Below the pieces are notes generated by a model that did no database searches, was not told the origin of the DNA, and worked only from the letters and a program-made list of their open reading frames with translations. Below, piece after piece: positions 36,030 through 44,176 of a DNA stretch of 64,000 nt. Both the position numbers and the translations under genes were made by a program. Source of the stretch: Bacteroidales bacterium (GTDB lineage: Bacteria > Bacteroidota > Bacteroidia > Bacteroidales > UBA12077); the NCBI GenBank assembly GCA_013138975.1, contig WTBR01000040.1:1-64000 (forward strand), read 5' to 3'. Each line of letters opens with the position of its first letter. Position 1 is the stretch's first letter.

Positions 36030-39000
36030 ATGGCAAACTTTATAAGCGAAGACGACATAGAAAAAAGAGCAATCAAACTTTTGTTGGAGCAACTCGATTA
36101 CGATGAGCATTTAAATTGTTTTACAGCCGACGAAAAAGATTTGAATGACGGTAGTAATCGTTCAAGCAAAGAAGAAGTTGTATTTACCGACAGAGTTAGA
36201 AAAGCATTAAGGAAACTAAATGATGCGCCTGAGGAAGCCATTGAGCAGGCAATTCGTGAATTGGTGAAAGGTCGTTCAGGCATGAGCCCTATGTTGGCAA
36301 ACAAACAAGTTTACGAGCTTATAAAGGAAGGATTTACAACCAAAATTTTAAATAAGGACGGTAGAGAGGAACCTAAGAAAATTAAATTCATCGATTTTAA
36401 TAATCCAAAAGCAAATGAATTTTTGGTGGTTTCTCAGCTTTGGATTCAAGGCATGCCCAAGTTTCGCAGACCTGATTTAATTATTTACATAAATGGTATC
36501 CCTCTCGTTTTTATTGAATTGAAAAATTCAAATGTTGAAGTCAAAAACGCTTATGAGCATAATTTACAAACTTACTATAAAGAAGTACCACAGTTATTTG
36601 TTTACAATGCTGTAAATATTCTCAGCAATGCAGTCGAAACTAAATTGGGTGCGTTCAAAGCTGAATATGAGCATTATTTCGATTGGTTACGTGTTGAAAA
36701 TGAAAAACAAGATATAGACAGAAAACGTGTTAAGGAATTTCAGGTAAGTTTAGAATTTGCTTTACGCGGTTTGTGTTCAAAAGAACTACTCATCGATTAT
36801 TTAGAAAATTTTATCCTTTATCATACTAAAGGTGCTTTTAAAATCATAGCCAAAAACCATCAGTTTATTGGAGTAAACAAAGCTGTAGAAAGTTTCAATA
36901 ACAGAGAGGGTAAAGAAGGTAAATTAGGTGTATTTTGGCATACACAAGGCAGTGGCAAAAGTTTTTCAATGGTTATGTTTTGTCAAAAAATCCAAAGAAA
37001 AGCTGGTGGCGATTTTACCTTTTTCGTAGTAACCGACCGTGACAATTTAGATGGTCAGATTTATCGCAATTTCCTAAATATGGGTGCGGTAAAAGAAAAA
37101 GAAGAAGTCAGACCTAAAAGCGGAGAACAATTACGTGAATATTTATCAGGGAACAAACGTTTCGTTTTTTCACTAATCCACAAGTTCCGTTATCCTAAAG
37201 GAAAACAATTTCCTGTGTTATCAGACCGTAAAGATATTATTGTACTTGTCGACGAGGCGCATAGAACCCAATATAAAGACCTTGCAGAAAATATGCGTTT
37301 AGGAATCCCTAATGCGCAATATATGGCTTTTACAGGCACACCACTTTTAGGGAGTAAACGTTTGACAAACAAATACTTTGGTGATTATGTAAGTGAATAT
37401 AATTTCAAGAATGCCTACGAGGATGGTTCTACAGTTCCTCTATTCTATGATAAAAGAGTACCCGAAGTCCAACTAATACGAGATGATGAAGATTTAAATG
37501 CAGATTTAGCGGAAGTAGTTGAAGAAGAAGAATTATCCGATGCTCAACAAGCTCGCTTAGAAAGAGAATTTGGAAGCGAATTATCGGTTATACGAAACCC
37601 CGACCGTTTAAAGATAATTGCCAAAGACATAGTAAAGCATTTCCCTAACCGAGGCTACAAAGGTCGTGGGATGATTATTGCCATTGATAAATTCACAACA
37701 GTGAAAATGTATGATTTAGTACAGCAGTATTGGCGTGAAGAAATTGTAGAACTTCGTAAAAAAGAAAGAACAGCTAAAACAGAAGAAGAAAAACAGCGGA
37801 TAAAAGACACCGTAAAATATATGAATTGGGTTGATATGGCTGTTGTAATTAGTTTTGATAGCAGCGAAGAAGAAAAGAAGGCTTTTGAAGACAGAAGTCT
37901 GGACATAACTCCTCATATTCGCAAAATGCAGAAACTAGATGAAAACGGTCATGATTTAGAATATCGTTTTCAGGAAATTCCAGACGACCCATTTCAATTG
38001 GTATTTGTATGTGCCATGTGGTTAACAGGTTTCGATTCGCCTACATTAAGTGATTTATATCTTGATAAACCAATGGTTGGTCATACCTTAATGCAAACAA
38101 TAGCACGGGCAAATCGTGTTGCTCCCGGGAAAATTTGCGGTAGTATAGTTGATTATTATGGTGTATTCCGGAATTTAAAGAAAGCTTTAGCTGCATATGC
38201 CACGGGTGATGATGAAAAAGAGGACGATGGAGAAAAAACAGGTGGCGGCAATTTACCAGTTGAGGACAAAGAAAAGCTGTTTGAATTATTAAATCAGGCA
38301 ATTAATGAAGTAGATGAGTTTTGTCTGCCTCTGGAAGTAAAATTAGAATTGATTTTAGATTCAGGTGATACTTTTGATGAAATTGGTCTCTTTGAAGCAT
38401 TCGCAAATAAACTGCTTGCAAATGAAGATGTGAAGAAAAACTTCTTTGTTTATTCAAATACAGTAGACAGTCTTTTTGAAGCCTGTAAACCAGAAATATA
38501 TGGTAGAAAATCAGAGTTTGAGTTACTAGAAGTAATTCGGTATCTCCGCAAAATAGTTGATCGGAAAAAATTCTCTGGTGATTTAGAATCTGCACGTGCA
38601 AAATATGCTGATATTATCGACCAATCGATTACAACAGTTGAAGAAGAGAAAGAAAAAAATACAGGCTTTGAGATTAAAAAATCAAAGGTAATTGATATTA
38701 GTAAATTCGATTTTGATAAACTTCGGGAGAAGTTTAAACAGGCGAAATATAAACATATTGAAATTGAAGATTTAAAACTATTTATTGAGGATAAACTTAC
38801 CAAGCTACTAAATCAAAATGTAACCCGAATCAATTTTGCTGAAAAATTACAACGGATTATAAATGAATATAATTCAGGCTCGCTTACTGTTGAGAATTAT
38901 TTTGAGGACTTAATTAATTTCTCGAAAGATTTAAGAAAAGAAGAAGAAAGACATATCAAAGAAAATCTTACAACTGACGAACTTGAACTTTTTGATTTAA

Positions 39001-39281
39001 TACGTCAGACAAACAAGAAACTGACTAAAAAAGAAGAACAGATAGTAAAATTAGCGGCAAAAGGTTTATTACAAAGACTGAAAGAAGAGAAAGATAAAAT
39101 ATTGGTTACTGATTGGTACAAAGATGAAGTTGCAAGGCTTACAGTATTGAAGTTTGTAAAACAAGCCTTAAACCCTGATTTGCCAAACAGTTATATTCAA
39201 CCAATTTTTGAAGAAACGTGTAGTAAAGTAGTCGAGCATTTACAACGCTTGGAAGAAATGGGAAAAAGATGGGCAGCGTAA
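36030..39281 (+). CDS. hsdR: Type I restriction-modification system endonuclease/translocase subunit
   Basis: A 1083-residue HsdR. The PD-(D/E)xK nuclease domain shows Asp149 (FRRPDL) and Glu163-x-Lys165 (IELKN). The SF2 motor follows: Walker A GSGK at 307-310, DEAH at 408-411, motif III AFTGTPLLG and the C-terminal motor motif QTIARANRV. The C-terminal third is helical and interacts with HsdM. It translocates DNA with ATP and cuts far from the unmethylated target. All key residues are in place, so the system looks active. It ends the operon, followed by a hairpin terminator at 39321-39351. Confidence 0.95.
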   Translation: MANFISEDDIEKRAIKLLLEQLDYDEHLNCFTADEKDLNDGSNRSSKEEVVFTDRVRKALRKLNDAPEEAIEQAIRELVKGRSGMSPMLANKQVYELIKEGFTTKILNKDGREEPKKIKFIDFNNPKANEFLVVSQLWIQGMPKFRRPDLIIYINGIPLVFIELKNSNVEVKNAYEHNLQTYYKEVPQLFVYNAVNILSNAVETKLGAFKAEYEHYFDWLRVENEKQDIDRKRVKEFQVSLEFALRGLCSKELLIDYLENFILYHTKGAFKIIAKNHQFIGVNKAVESFNNREGKEGKLGVFWHTQGSGKSFSMVMFCQKIQRKAGGDFTFFVVTDRDNLDGQIYRNFLNMGAVKEKEEVRPKSGEQLREYLSGNKRFVFSLIHKFRYPKGKQFPVLSDRKDIIVLVDEAHRTQYKDLAENMRLGIPNAQYMAFTGTPLLGSKRLTNKYFGDYVSEYNFKNAYEDGSTVPLFYDKRVPEVQLIRDDEDLNADLAEVVEEEELSDAQQARLEREFGSELSVIRNPDRLKIIAKDIVKHFPNRGYKGRGMIIAIDKFTTVKMYDLVQQYWREEIVELRKKERTAKTEEEKQRIKDTVKYMNWVDMAVVISFDSSEEEKKAFEDRSLDITPHIRKMQKLDENGHDLEYRFQEIPDDPFQLVFVCAMWLTGFDSPTLSDLYLDKPMVGHTLMQTIARANRVAPGKICGSIVDYYGVFRNLKKALAAYATGDDEKEDDGEKTGGGNLPVEDKEKLFELLNQAINEVDEFCLPLEVKLELILDSGDTFDEIGLFEAFANKLLANEDVKKNFFVYSNTVDSLFEACKPEIYGRKSEFELLEVIRYLRKIVDRKKFSGDLESARAKYADIIDQSITTVEEEKEKNTGFEIKKSKVIDISKFDFDKLREKFKQAKYKHIEIEDLKLFIEDKLTKLLNQNVTRINFAEKLQRIINEYNSGSLTVENYFEDLINFSKDLRKEEERHIKENLTTDELELFDLIRQTNKKLTKKEEQIVKLAAKGLLQRLKEEKDKILVTDWYKDEVARLTVLKFVKQALNPDLPNSYIQPIFEETCSKVVEHLQRLEEMGKRWAA

Positions 39282-39290
39282 GCCTAGATG

Positions 39291-39453
39291 AGCAGCATAT
39301 AAACTAGATCAAAGAAGCTAAACGGCAATTGTATTGCCGCTTTCTTTTTATTGAATTTGTAATTCAGCAAATACGGCAGTATTTTATAAAAATTGATAAT
39401 TTAATGCAAAGTGTAAAGCGGAATTGCAATTCCGCTTAGCAAGAGTTGTAGCC
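39291..39453. repeat. Intergenic repeat, copy A (left of the toxin-antitoxin locus)
   Basis: The segments 39291-39320 and 39340-39453 correspond to 41181-41210 and 41339-41457 on the other side of the toxin-antitoxin genes. Identity is 27 of 30 in the first block and high in the second, including an AT-rich core (TATTTTATAAAAATTGATAA) and a final GCGGAA..TTCCGC hairpin. Confidence 0.78.
39321..39351 (+). terminator. Terminator of the hsd operon
   Basis: CGGCAAT / ATTGCCG (39323-39329 and 39333-39339) with a 3-base loop, then a T-rich run CTTTCTTTTTA, 40 bases downstream of the hsdR stop. Confidence 0.75.
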
Positions 39454-39553
39454 AGCTTCATCTTTCTTGTAACTTGACAGGCAAGTGCCTTGCAATCTAC
39501 TACTACATATATAATTTGCCTTTTTGCATAAGCAAAAAGATGAGCCATTACGA

Positions 39554-39595
39554 TATTGTAATGACCAATAAGCATGACTTTTGGTCATTACAATA
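39554..39595. repeat. Perfect 15-base-pair hairpin in the intergenic region
   Basis: Arms at 39554-39568 and 39581-39595 (core ATTGTAATGACCAA / TTGGTCATTACAAT) with a 12-base loop. There is no U-run after it, so it is not an ordinary terminator on the plus strand. A small hairpin CTTTTTGC/GCAAAAAG (39520-39539) is 15 bases to its left. Confidence 0.8.
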
Positions 39596-39738
39596 ATTAA
39601 AAGTGTATTTGAAATAAGAAAATGCTTGCAAAAACTATTGAAAACACTAAACAAGAATAAATTAATATCAGAAAGCACTAAACAAGCACTTTAAAAACAA
39701 CTATAAAGTTTATTATTTAATATTAATAATCTTGTTTT

Positions 39739-39780
39739 CAACTTTAAAGTTGTATTATGCAAATGTGCGTCGTATATTTA
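39739..39780 (+). promoter_or_regulatory. Promoter and palindromic operator of the toxin-antitoxin operon
   Basis: The 14-base perfect palindrome CAACTTTAAAGTTG (39739-39752) ends in the GTTG -33 element; after a 20-base spacer TATATTTA (39773-39780) is the -7 element, 20 bases before the toxin start. The antitoxin has an MqsA/HigA-like HTH, a class that represses its own promoter by binding palindromes, so this is the best operator candidate. The pairing of protein and site is inferred. Confidence 0.55.
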
Positions 39781-39799
39781 CACCGATTTTAATTTACAA

Positions 39800-40150
39800 A
39801 TGGCATCTAAAAACGAAGTAGAAATATACTTAAAGGAACTAAAGGTGAAAATGGAAATTTTCGGCATATTGTTTCTTGATGACCGTGGCAAGAATCAACA
39901 AACACTGCACGATTTAGAAATTTCACCAACTAAACGTAAAGAAATAATAAGTTCGTTAAAGGCAGAAGATTATTCACAAGGCCCTTTAGACGAAAAAATG
40001 CGAGGCATATTGCCTATGTGGGTTTTTGGCAAACAAGTAAAAAAGAAAGAAGTGTACATTAAAGTCAGTACAGGTGTTGCAAACAGCGGAGCAGTTTGTA
40101 TTTCTTTTCATATTGCAGAACATCCTATGAATTATCCATTAAAAAAATAA
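39800..40150 (+). CDS. MqsR-like toxin (candidate mRNA interferase)
   Basis: A 116-residue protein. It shows the order of elements found in MqsR-type RNases: an N-terminal helix, KEIISSLKAEDYSQGP near 47-62, then the paired strands PMWVFGKQVKKKEVYIKVS (72-90) and AVCISFHIAEHPM (98-110). In E. coli MqsR the equivalent strands contain QVYLKIT and LIVSFKEK with catalytic Tyr81; Tyr86 here is in the matching place. The usual Lys of SFKEK is replaced by His103, so the active site may differ. It is the first gene of the pair, as in mqsRA (toxin first), and lies 5 bases upstream of the antitoxin. Its fold assignment is by pattern, not by search. Confidence 0.65.
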   Translation: MASKNEVEIYLKELKVKMEIFGILFLDDRGKNQQTLHDLEISPTKRKEIISSLKAEDYSQGPLDEKMRGILPMWVFGKQVKKKEVYIKVSTGVANSGAVCISFHIAEHPMNYPLKK

Positions 40151-40155
40151 ACATC

Positions 40156-41154
40156 ATGAAAAGTCCATTTACAGGTAAAGAAATGAGCATTGTAAAAGAG
40201 TGGAGAACCATGACTTATCGCAAAGACGAATTCAAGCTGTTGTTTCATTCGTATAAATGTGAAGATACAGGAGAGCAATTTGAGGATGATGCATTATCCC
40301 AATTAAATTACAACCAGTTGGTAAATCAATACAGGGTAAAATATAGCATCCCCTTTCCTGAGCAAATAATTGCAATTCGTGAAAAATATAATCTTTCGGC
40401 AGCAAAAATGTCAGAAATATTGGGGTTTGGTACAAATGGATACCGCCAATATGAAGGAGGAGAAGTCCCGAATCAATCCAATGCCAAGTTAATACAGTTG
40501 GCTGAAGATCCTCATGAATTTAAAAAACTGGTTAATTATTGCACAAGTCCAGACCATAAGTTTATTGAAAAAATTTATCGAACAATTGATAATTTGTTGG
40601 ATAAGCAAAAGAAAGATAAATTTGAAAAACAACTGGAGAATTACTTTTTTGGTACTTGCTTACCGAACACGTTAACCGGTTTTAAAACACCTGACTTCAA
40701 GAAATTCTCTGAAATGGTTGTGTTCTTTACCCAAAAACTTGAACCTTGGAAAACTAAGTTGAATAAACTTTTATTCTATGCTGATTTTATAATGCACAAA
40801 CAAACAGGTTTTTCGATGAGTGGCGTTCAGTATCGAGCAATTCCAATGGGGCCTGTACCAAATAATTTTAACAGTATTTTTGAGTATTTGGCTAATAAAG
40901 AAGAATTGGATATTTATTACACCAATTTTTCTGATGGTGGTACAGGAGAACAATTTAAACCAAATTCAAAAAAAACGTTTAACAAAGATTTATTTACAAC
41001 ACTTGAATTGGGTATATTAAACACAGTTGCTGAGCGATTTAAAAACACTTCGACAAATGAAATAATAGAAATCAGTCATAAAGAGAAAGCTTGGATTGAA
41101 AATAATGCCGAAAAAAAATTGATTGATTATAATTATAGTTTTGATTTAAATTAA
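40156..41154 (+). CDS. Antitoxin: MqsA-like HTH fused to a Panacea (DUF4065) domain
   Basis: A 332-residue protein beginning at ATG 40156; 20 further upstream codons reachable from another ATG lie inside the toxin gene and are not protein-like. Residues 1-60 resemble the MqsA N-terminal domain, but the zinc-binding CxxC is degenerate: MKSPFTGKEM replaces MKCPxC, and Cys35 (YKCEDTGEQF) is the only candidate left. Residues about 68-118 are the HTH (REKYNLSAAKMSEILGFGTNGYRQYEGG). Residues about 184-290 carry the Panacea/SocA-like signature KLNKLLFYADF...SGVQYRAIPMGPVPNNF. Panacea domains neutralise many unrelated toxins in PanAT systems. The fusion would allow autoregulation through the HTH and toxin binding through Panacea. 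Confidence 0.85.
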   Translation: MKSPFTGKEMSIVKEWRTMTYRKDEFKLLFHSYKCEDTGEQFEDDALSQLNYNQLVNQYRVKYSIPFPEQIIAIREKYNLSAAKMSEILGFGTNGYRQYEGGEVPNQSNAKLIQLAEDPHEFKKLVNYCTSPDHKFIEKIYRTIDNLLDKQKKDKFEKQLENYFFGTCLPNTLTGFKTPDFKKFSEMVVFFTQKLEPWKTKLNKLLFYADFIMHKQTGFSMSGVQYRAIPMGPVPNNFNSIFEYLANKEELDIYYTNFSDGGTGEQFKPNSKKTFNKDLFTTLELGILNTVAERFKNTSTNEIIEISHKEKAWIENNAEKKLIDYNYSFDLN

Positions 41155-41180
41155 GAATACAAAGCACACCACCCTCAATA

Positions 41181-41457
41181 AGCAACATACAAACTAGATC
41201 GAAGAAGCTATGAGACTGTCCCAAAAGCCATTTCTGTCATCTTCAACTTGATTGGGGATCTCATTATTCATTGTGTGCAATTCAATTAAGAGATTCCCTT
41301 TTTCAAGGGAATGACACTAAAGAGACGTTTTGGACACTCCCTTTCTTTATTGAATTTGCAATACATAAAATACGGAAGTATTTTATAAAAATTGATAATT
41401 TAACAATGCAAAAGGGTAAAGCGGAATTTGTATTTCCGCTTAGCAAGGGGAAAGCCA
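41181..41457. repeat. Intergenic repeat, copy B, carrying an insert
   Basis: 41181-41210 and 41339-41457 match copy A at 39291-39320 and 39340-39453. Where copy A has only the 19-base terminator stem, copy B has about 128 bases inserted. It ends with the hairpin AAGCGGAA/TTCCGCTT (about 41418-41440). Confidence 0.78.
41211..41338. repeat. Insert within repeat copy B, possible MITE-like element
   Basis: The insert starts GAGACTGTCCCAAAAG and ends near CGTTTTGGACACTC, an imperfect inverted pair. Inside, GGGATCTC and GAGATTCCC pair imperfectly and TTCCCTTTTTCAAGGGAA forms a perfect small hairpin. This structure, with GACTGTCCCAAAAG ends, looks like a short non-autonomous element. No target duplication was identified. 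Confidence 0.55.
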
Positions 41458-41520
41458 TTAAGCATAGGCAAAATTTTAAAGTCAAAATCAAAAAGAGTAC
41501 ATTTGGATAAACGAAAAGTT

Positions 41521-41544
41521 AAAGTGGTCAAATTTGACCACTTT
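41521..41544. promoter_or_regulatory. 24-base perfect palindrome upstream of the KilA-N gene
   Basis: AAAGTGGTCAAA faces TTTGACCACTTT with no loop, 14 bases before the KilA-N start. This placement suits an operator. A 14-base half (AATTTGACCACTTT) recurs inside the gene at 41773-41786. Confidence 0.65.
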
Positions 41545-41558
41545 GGAAGATTTTGATT

Positions 41559-42447
41559 ATGAGCAAAATAAGAACAATTGATATAGAAGACGCTATAATT
41601 TCAATAACAAAAATTGAGGAAGAAGATTACATTTGCCTGACTGATATGGCAAAAGCCAAAAAAGGTGATAATAGAGCTGCTGACGTAATTAAAAACTGGA
41701 TTAGAACGCGAACAACTATCGAATTTCTTGGCACTTGGGAGACGATATACAATCCGAATTTTAAAGTTGCCGAATTTGACCACTTTAAGATGGAGGCTGG
41801 ATTGCCGACTTTTGTTTTAAGTCCCAAACAATGGGCAGAGAAAACAAAAGCAATAGGGATAATTTCAAAATCAGGGCGCTATGGAGGAACTTATGCTCAT
41901 AGAGATATTGCTTTTGAATTTGGTGCAGCAATTAGTCCAACCTTTAAACTATACTTGATTAAGGAATATCAAAGGTATAAAGAGATAGAAAGCAATCAAT
42001 ACAATCTTGAGTGGGATGTTAAAAGACTTTTGAGTAAAGCTAATTATCATATTCAAACTGATGCTGTGCAAAAACACATTTTGCCTGAAAAAAATTATAC
42101 AAAAGATAAAGAATGGCTAATTTATGCGGAAGAAGCAGATCTGTTGAATGTTGCACTGTTTAATTGTACAGCAAAGGATTGGAGAATAATAAACCCTGAA
42201 CAAGCAAAAAAGGATTTAAAATATAAGAGACTTTGCCAGTATAAATGAACTTGCGGTTCTATCAAACATTGAAAGTCTTAATGCTCTATTGATTAAGAAA
42301 GGAATAGGAAAAGAAGAAAGATTTATACAGTTACGTGAAATGGCAGTTTATCAACTAGAAATATTAGATAATAAGAATGCATTAAAAGCATTGAAAAAAC
42401 TTGCTGACGATATTTATATTGAACAACAAAAGAAACGGAACAAGTAA
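41559..42447 (+). pseudogene. KilA-N domain protein, frameshifted
   Basis: The first open part (ATG 41559 to stop 42246-42248) encodes 229 residues of a KilA-N DNA-binding protein: ICLTDMAKAK, VIKNWIRTRTTIEFLGTWE, FDHFKMEAGLPTFVLSPKQW and GGTYAHRDIAFEFGAAISPTFKLYLIKEYQRYKE are the family blocks. Near 42220 the reading shifts by +1: from there the other frame continues with NIRDFASINELAVLSNIESLNALLIKKG, QLREMAVYQLEIL and ends KKRNK at 42447, which is the usual C-terminal part of such proteins. So a full-length protein of about 296 residues was split by an indel in the A-rich stretch near 42210-42225. KilA-N proteins are common in phages and in defence or accessory islands. A sequencing error is also possible. 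Confidence 0.8.
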
Positions 42448-42683
42448 TACAAAAAGCACAATCCAGTAGACAAGCGTTTCTTTCATTTTAAATATTCCTC
42501 GAACAATTCTCTTTCAGTCACATAAACTGCGCTTCGTTAAGTTGTTGAGAACAAATTTTCACGCTGATAGAAATAAATTTATTTGTAAATATCGAGTAAT
42601 GAAATATACCCTCTCTTACTCATCCTTTCCAAAGTGAGAATAGTCCCATTAATAGTGTACACTTTCCCAAATACCCCACAAAA

Positions 42684-43877
42684 TTAATACAGAAAATTAT
42701 TGTAAGGATAACGAATAGCATGTATCTCTTTTACTTTGTCGTAAATTAATTGCTTAAAGTTATCGACGTTTGCTTTTTGCTTTGCCGATATAAATATGCA
42801 ATGTTCATTATTTTTTGCCATCCAAGTTTTCTTTAATTCTTCCAAAGAATAATTGGCTTGCGTTTTTGGTGTTAAATCATCCTCGTCTTTTTTATCAAAA
42901 GTATAGGCATCTATTTTATTAAAAACAATATACGATTCTGTTTCAGCTGAACCCATCTCTTTTAGGGTTTCCTGTACAACCTGAATCTGATCTTCGAAAT
43001 TTGGATGTGAAATATCTACTACATGCAATAAAATATCCGATTCGCGAACTTCGTCCAAGGTAGATTTAAACGACTCAACCAAATTATGAGGCAGTTTTCG
43101 TATAAATCCAACCGTATCGGATAAAAGGAAAGGTAAGTTTTCAATTACAACCTTACGTACAGTTGTATCGAGTGTTGCAAAAAGTTTATTCTCGGCAAAA
43201 ACAGTCGACTTACTCAACATATTCATTATGGTAGATTTACCAACATTTGTATATCCTACCAATGCAACGCGAATCATTTTACCACGATTCTTGCGTTGAG
43301 TTGCCATTTGCTTGTCAATCTTTTTTAATTGTTCCTTTAATAGAGCGATTTTATCTCGAATAATACGACGGTCGGTTTCTATTTCTGTTTCACCAGGGCC
43401 ACGCATTCCAATACCACCACGCTGACGCTCCAAGTGAGTCCAAAGTCCTGTTAATCGAGGTAATAAATATTCATACTGGGCTAATTCTACCTGGGTTTTT
43501 GCATGAGCCGTTTGTGCTCTTTTAGCAAAAATATCGAGTATTAAATTCGTTCTGTCAATTATCTTACACTTAAGAACTTTTTCAATATTACGAAGCTGTG
43601 TAGGCGACAAATCATCATCGAAAACAACCATATCGATTTCATTATCCTTAACATAATATTCTATTTCTCCAAGTTTCCCCTCTCCTATATATGTTCTTGC
43701 ATTAGGAGTACTTACCTTTTGTGTAAATTGTTTAACAGGAATTGCTCCGGCTGTTTTAACAAGAAAAGCCAGTTCCTCAAGGTACTCTTGTACTTGTTCC
43801 GAATTTTGCTCTTGATTTATTACTCCGACCAACACCGCTTTTTCAGGTACTATCGCTGTATCAATATATTTGGGCAT
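42684..43877 (-). CDS. hflX: Ribosome-associated GTPase HflX
   Basis: A 397-residue HflX. It has the N-terminal glycine-rich RTYIGEGKLGEI block, the family signature GMRGPGETEIETDRR at 157-171, and a G domain beginning GYTNVGKST at 208-216, with DTVGFIRKLPHNLVESFKSTL as switch II and NKID as G4. HflX splits stalled ribosomes and hibernating 100S dimers during stress. It marks the right border of the accessory island. The 236 bases between it and the KilA-N remnant contain only short, stop-interrupted minus-strand fragments that I cannot name. Confidence 0.96.
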   Translation of the reverse strand: MPKYIDTAIVPEKAVLVGVINQEQNSEQVQEYLEELAFLVKTAGAIPVKQFTQKVSTPNARTYIGEGKLGEIEYYVKDNEIDMVVFDDDLSPTQLRNIEKVLKCKIIDRTNLILDIFAKRAQTAHAKTQVELAQYEYLLPRLTGLWTHLERQRGGIGMRGPGETEIETDRRIIRDKIALLKEQLKKIDKQMATQRKNRGKMIRVALVGYTNVGKSTIMNMLSKSTVFAENKLFATLDTTVRKVVIENLPFLLSDTVGFIRKLPHNLVESFKSTLDEVRESDILLHVVDISHPNFEDQIQVVQETLKEMGSAETESYIVFNKIDAYTFDKKDEDDLTPKTQANYSLEELKKTWMAKNNEHCIFISAKQKANVDNFKQLIYDKVKEIHAIRYPYNNFLY

Positions 43878-43997
43878 CCTTTATACTTTCAATTAATGAT
43901 GTAAATTGTGGATGCAAAGGTAATAAATTTGAGATTAGGGATTAATGGAATTATTAAATTAAAAAAAGCTTGTCCAAAAAGTCAGTAAATTGTCTAT

Positions 43998-44063
43998 ACT
44001 TCGACAAGCTCAGCATGACAATATGCTATTAATCAGTTTGTCACAATGAATAACATCAAAGTG
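43998..44063. repeat. Copy of the CTTCGACAAGCTCAG repeat, eroded right arm
   Basis: The left arm ACTTCGACAAGCTCAG..ATGACAA (43998-44021) is intact; the right arm TTTGTCACAATGAATAACATCAAAGTG has lost most of the pairing. The flanks also resemble those of 20967-21030 (AAAAAGT before, GTTTTTGCTTTA-like after, a GCATC at the end), so the repeat unit is about 120 bases. The 343-base gap 43878-44220 holds nothing else apart from the tonB terminator. Confidence 0.75.
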
Positions 44064-44176
44064 TTTATGCTTTACGACTGCCTTTTTGGGCATCACATTC
44101 AAAACTTAGCTTTTTGATGAAATTTTGTCGTATATAATTGAAAAAATTTGAGTTTTGCGATTAATGAAATTAAAAA

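Larger units (their letters stand above)
39282..39799. other. Hairpin-rich intergenic region between the restriction operon and the toxin-antitoxin locus
   Basis: No gene is visible. In order: a terminator hairpin at 39321-39351; a 22-base perfect palindrome at 39416-39437 (core GCGGAATTGCAATTCCGC); an 8-base stem with 4-base loop at 39520-39539; a 15-base stem with a 12-base loop at 39554-39595; and the promoter of the toxin-antitoxin operon at 39739-39780. The first part is one of two copies of a longer repeat (see 39291-39453). Confidence 0.7.
41155..41558. other. Intergenic region right of the toxin-antitoxin locus
   Basis: No gene. It contains repeat copy B (41181-41457) interrupted by a hairpin-rich insert (41211-41338), and a 24-base palindrome just upstream of the KilA-N gene. 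Confidence 0.7.

Noticed and set aside
38041..38803. Several minus-strand open frames of 86-117 codons inside hsdR
   Set aside because: They are shadow frames of an intact helicase gene and lack protein-like composition.
40096..40155. 20-codon extension of the antitoxin into the toxin gene
   Set aside because: It overlaps the end of the toxin in another frame, and the MqsA-like N-terminus MKSPFTGKEM starts exactly at 40156.
42448..42683. Short minus-strand reading fragments between the KilA-N remnant and hflX
   Set aside because: They are 12-27 codons long, interrupted by stops, and none could be assigned to a family; they may be decayed gene tails.
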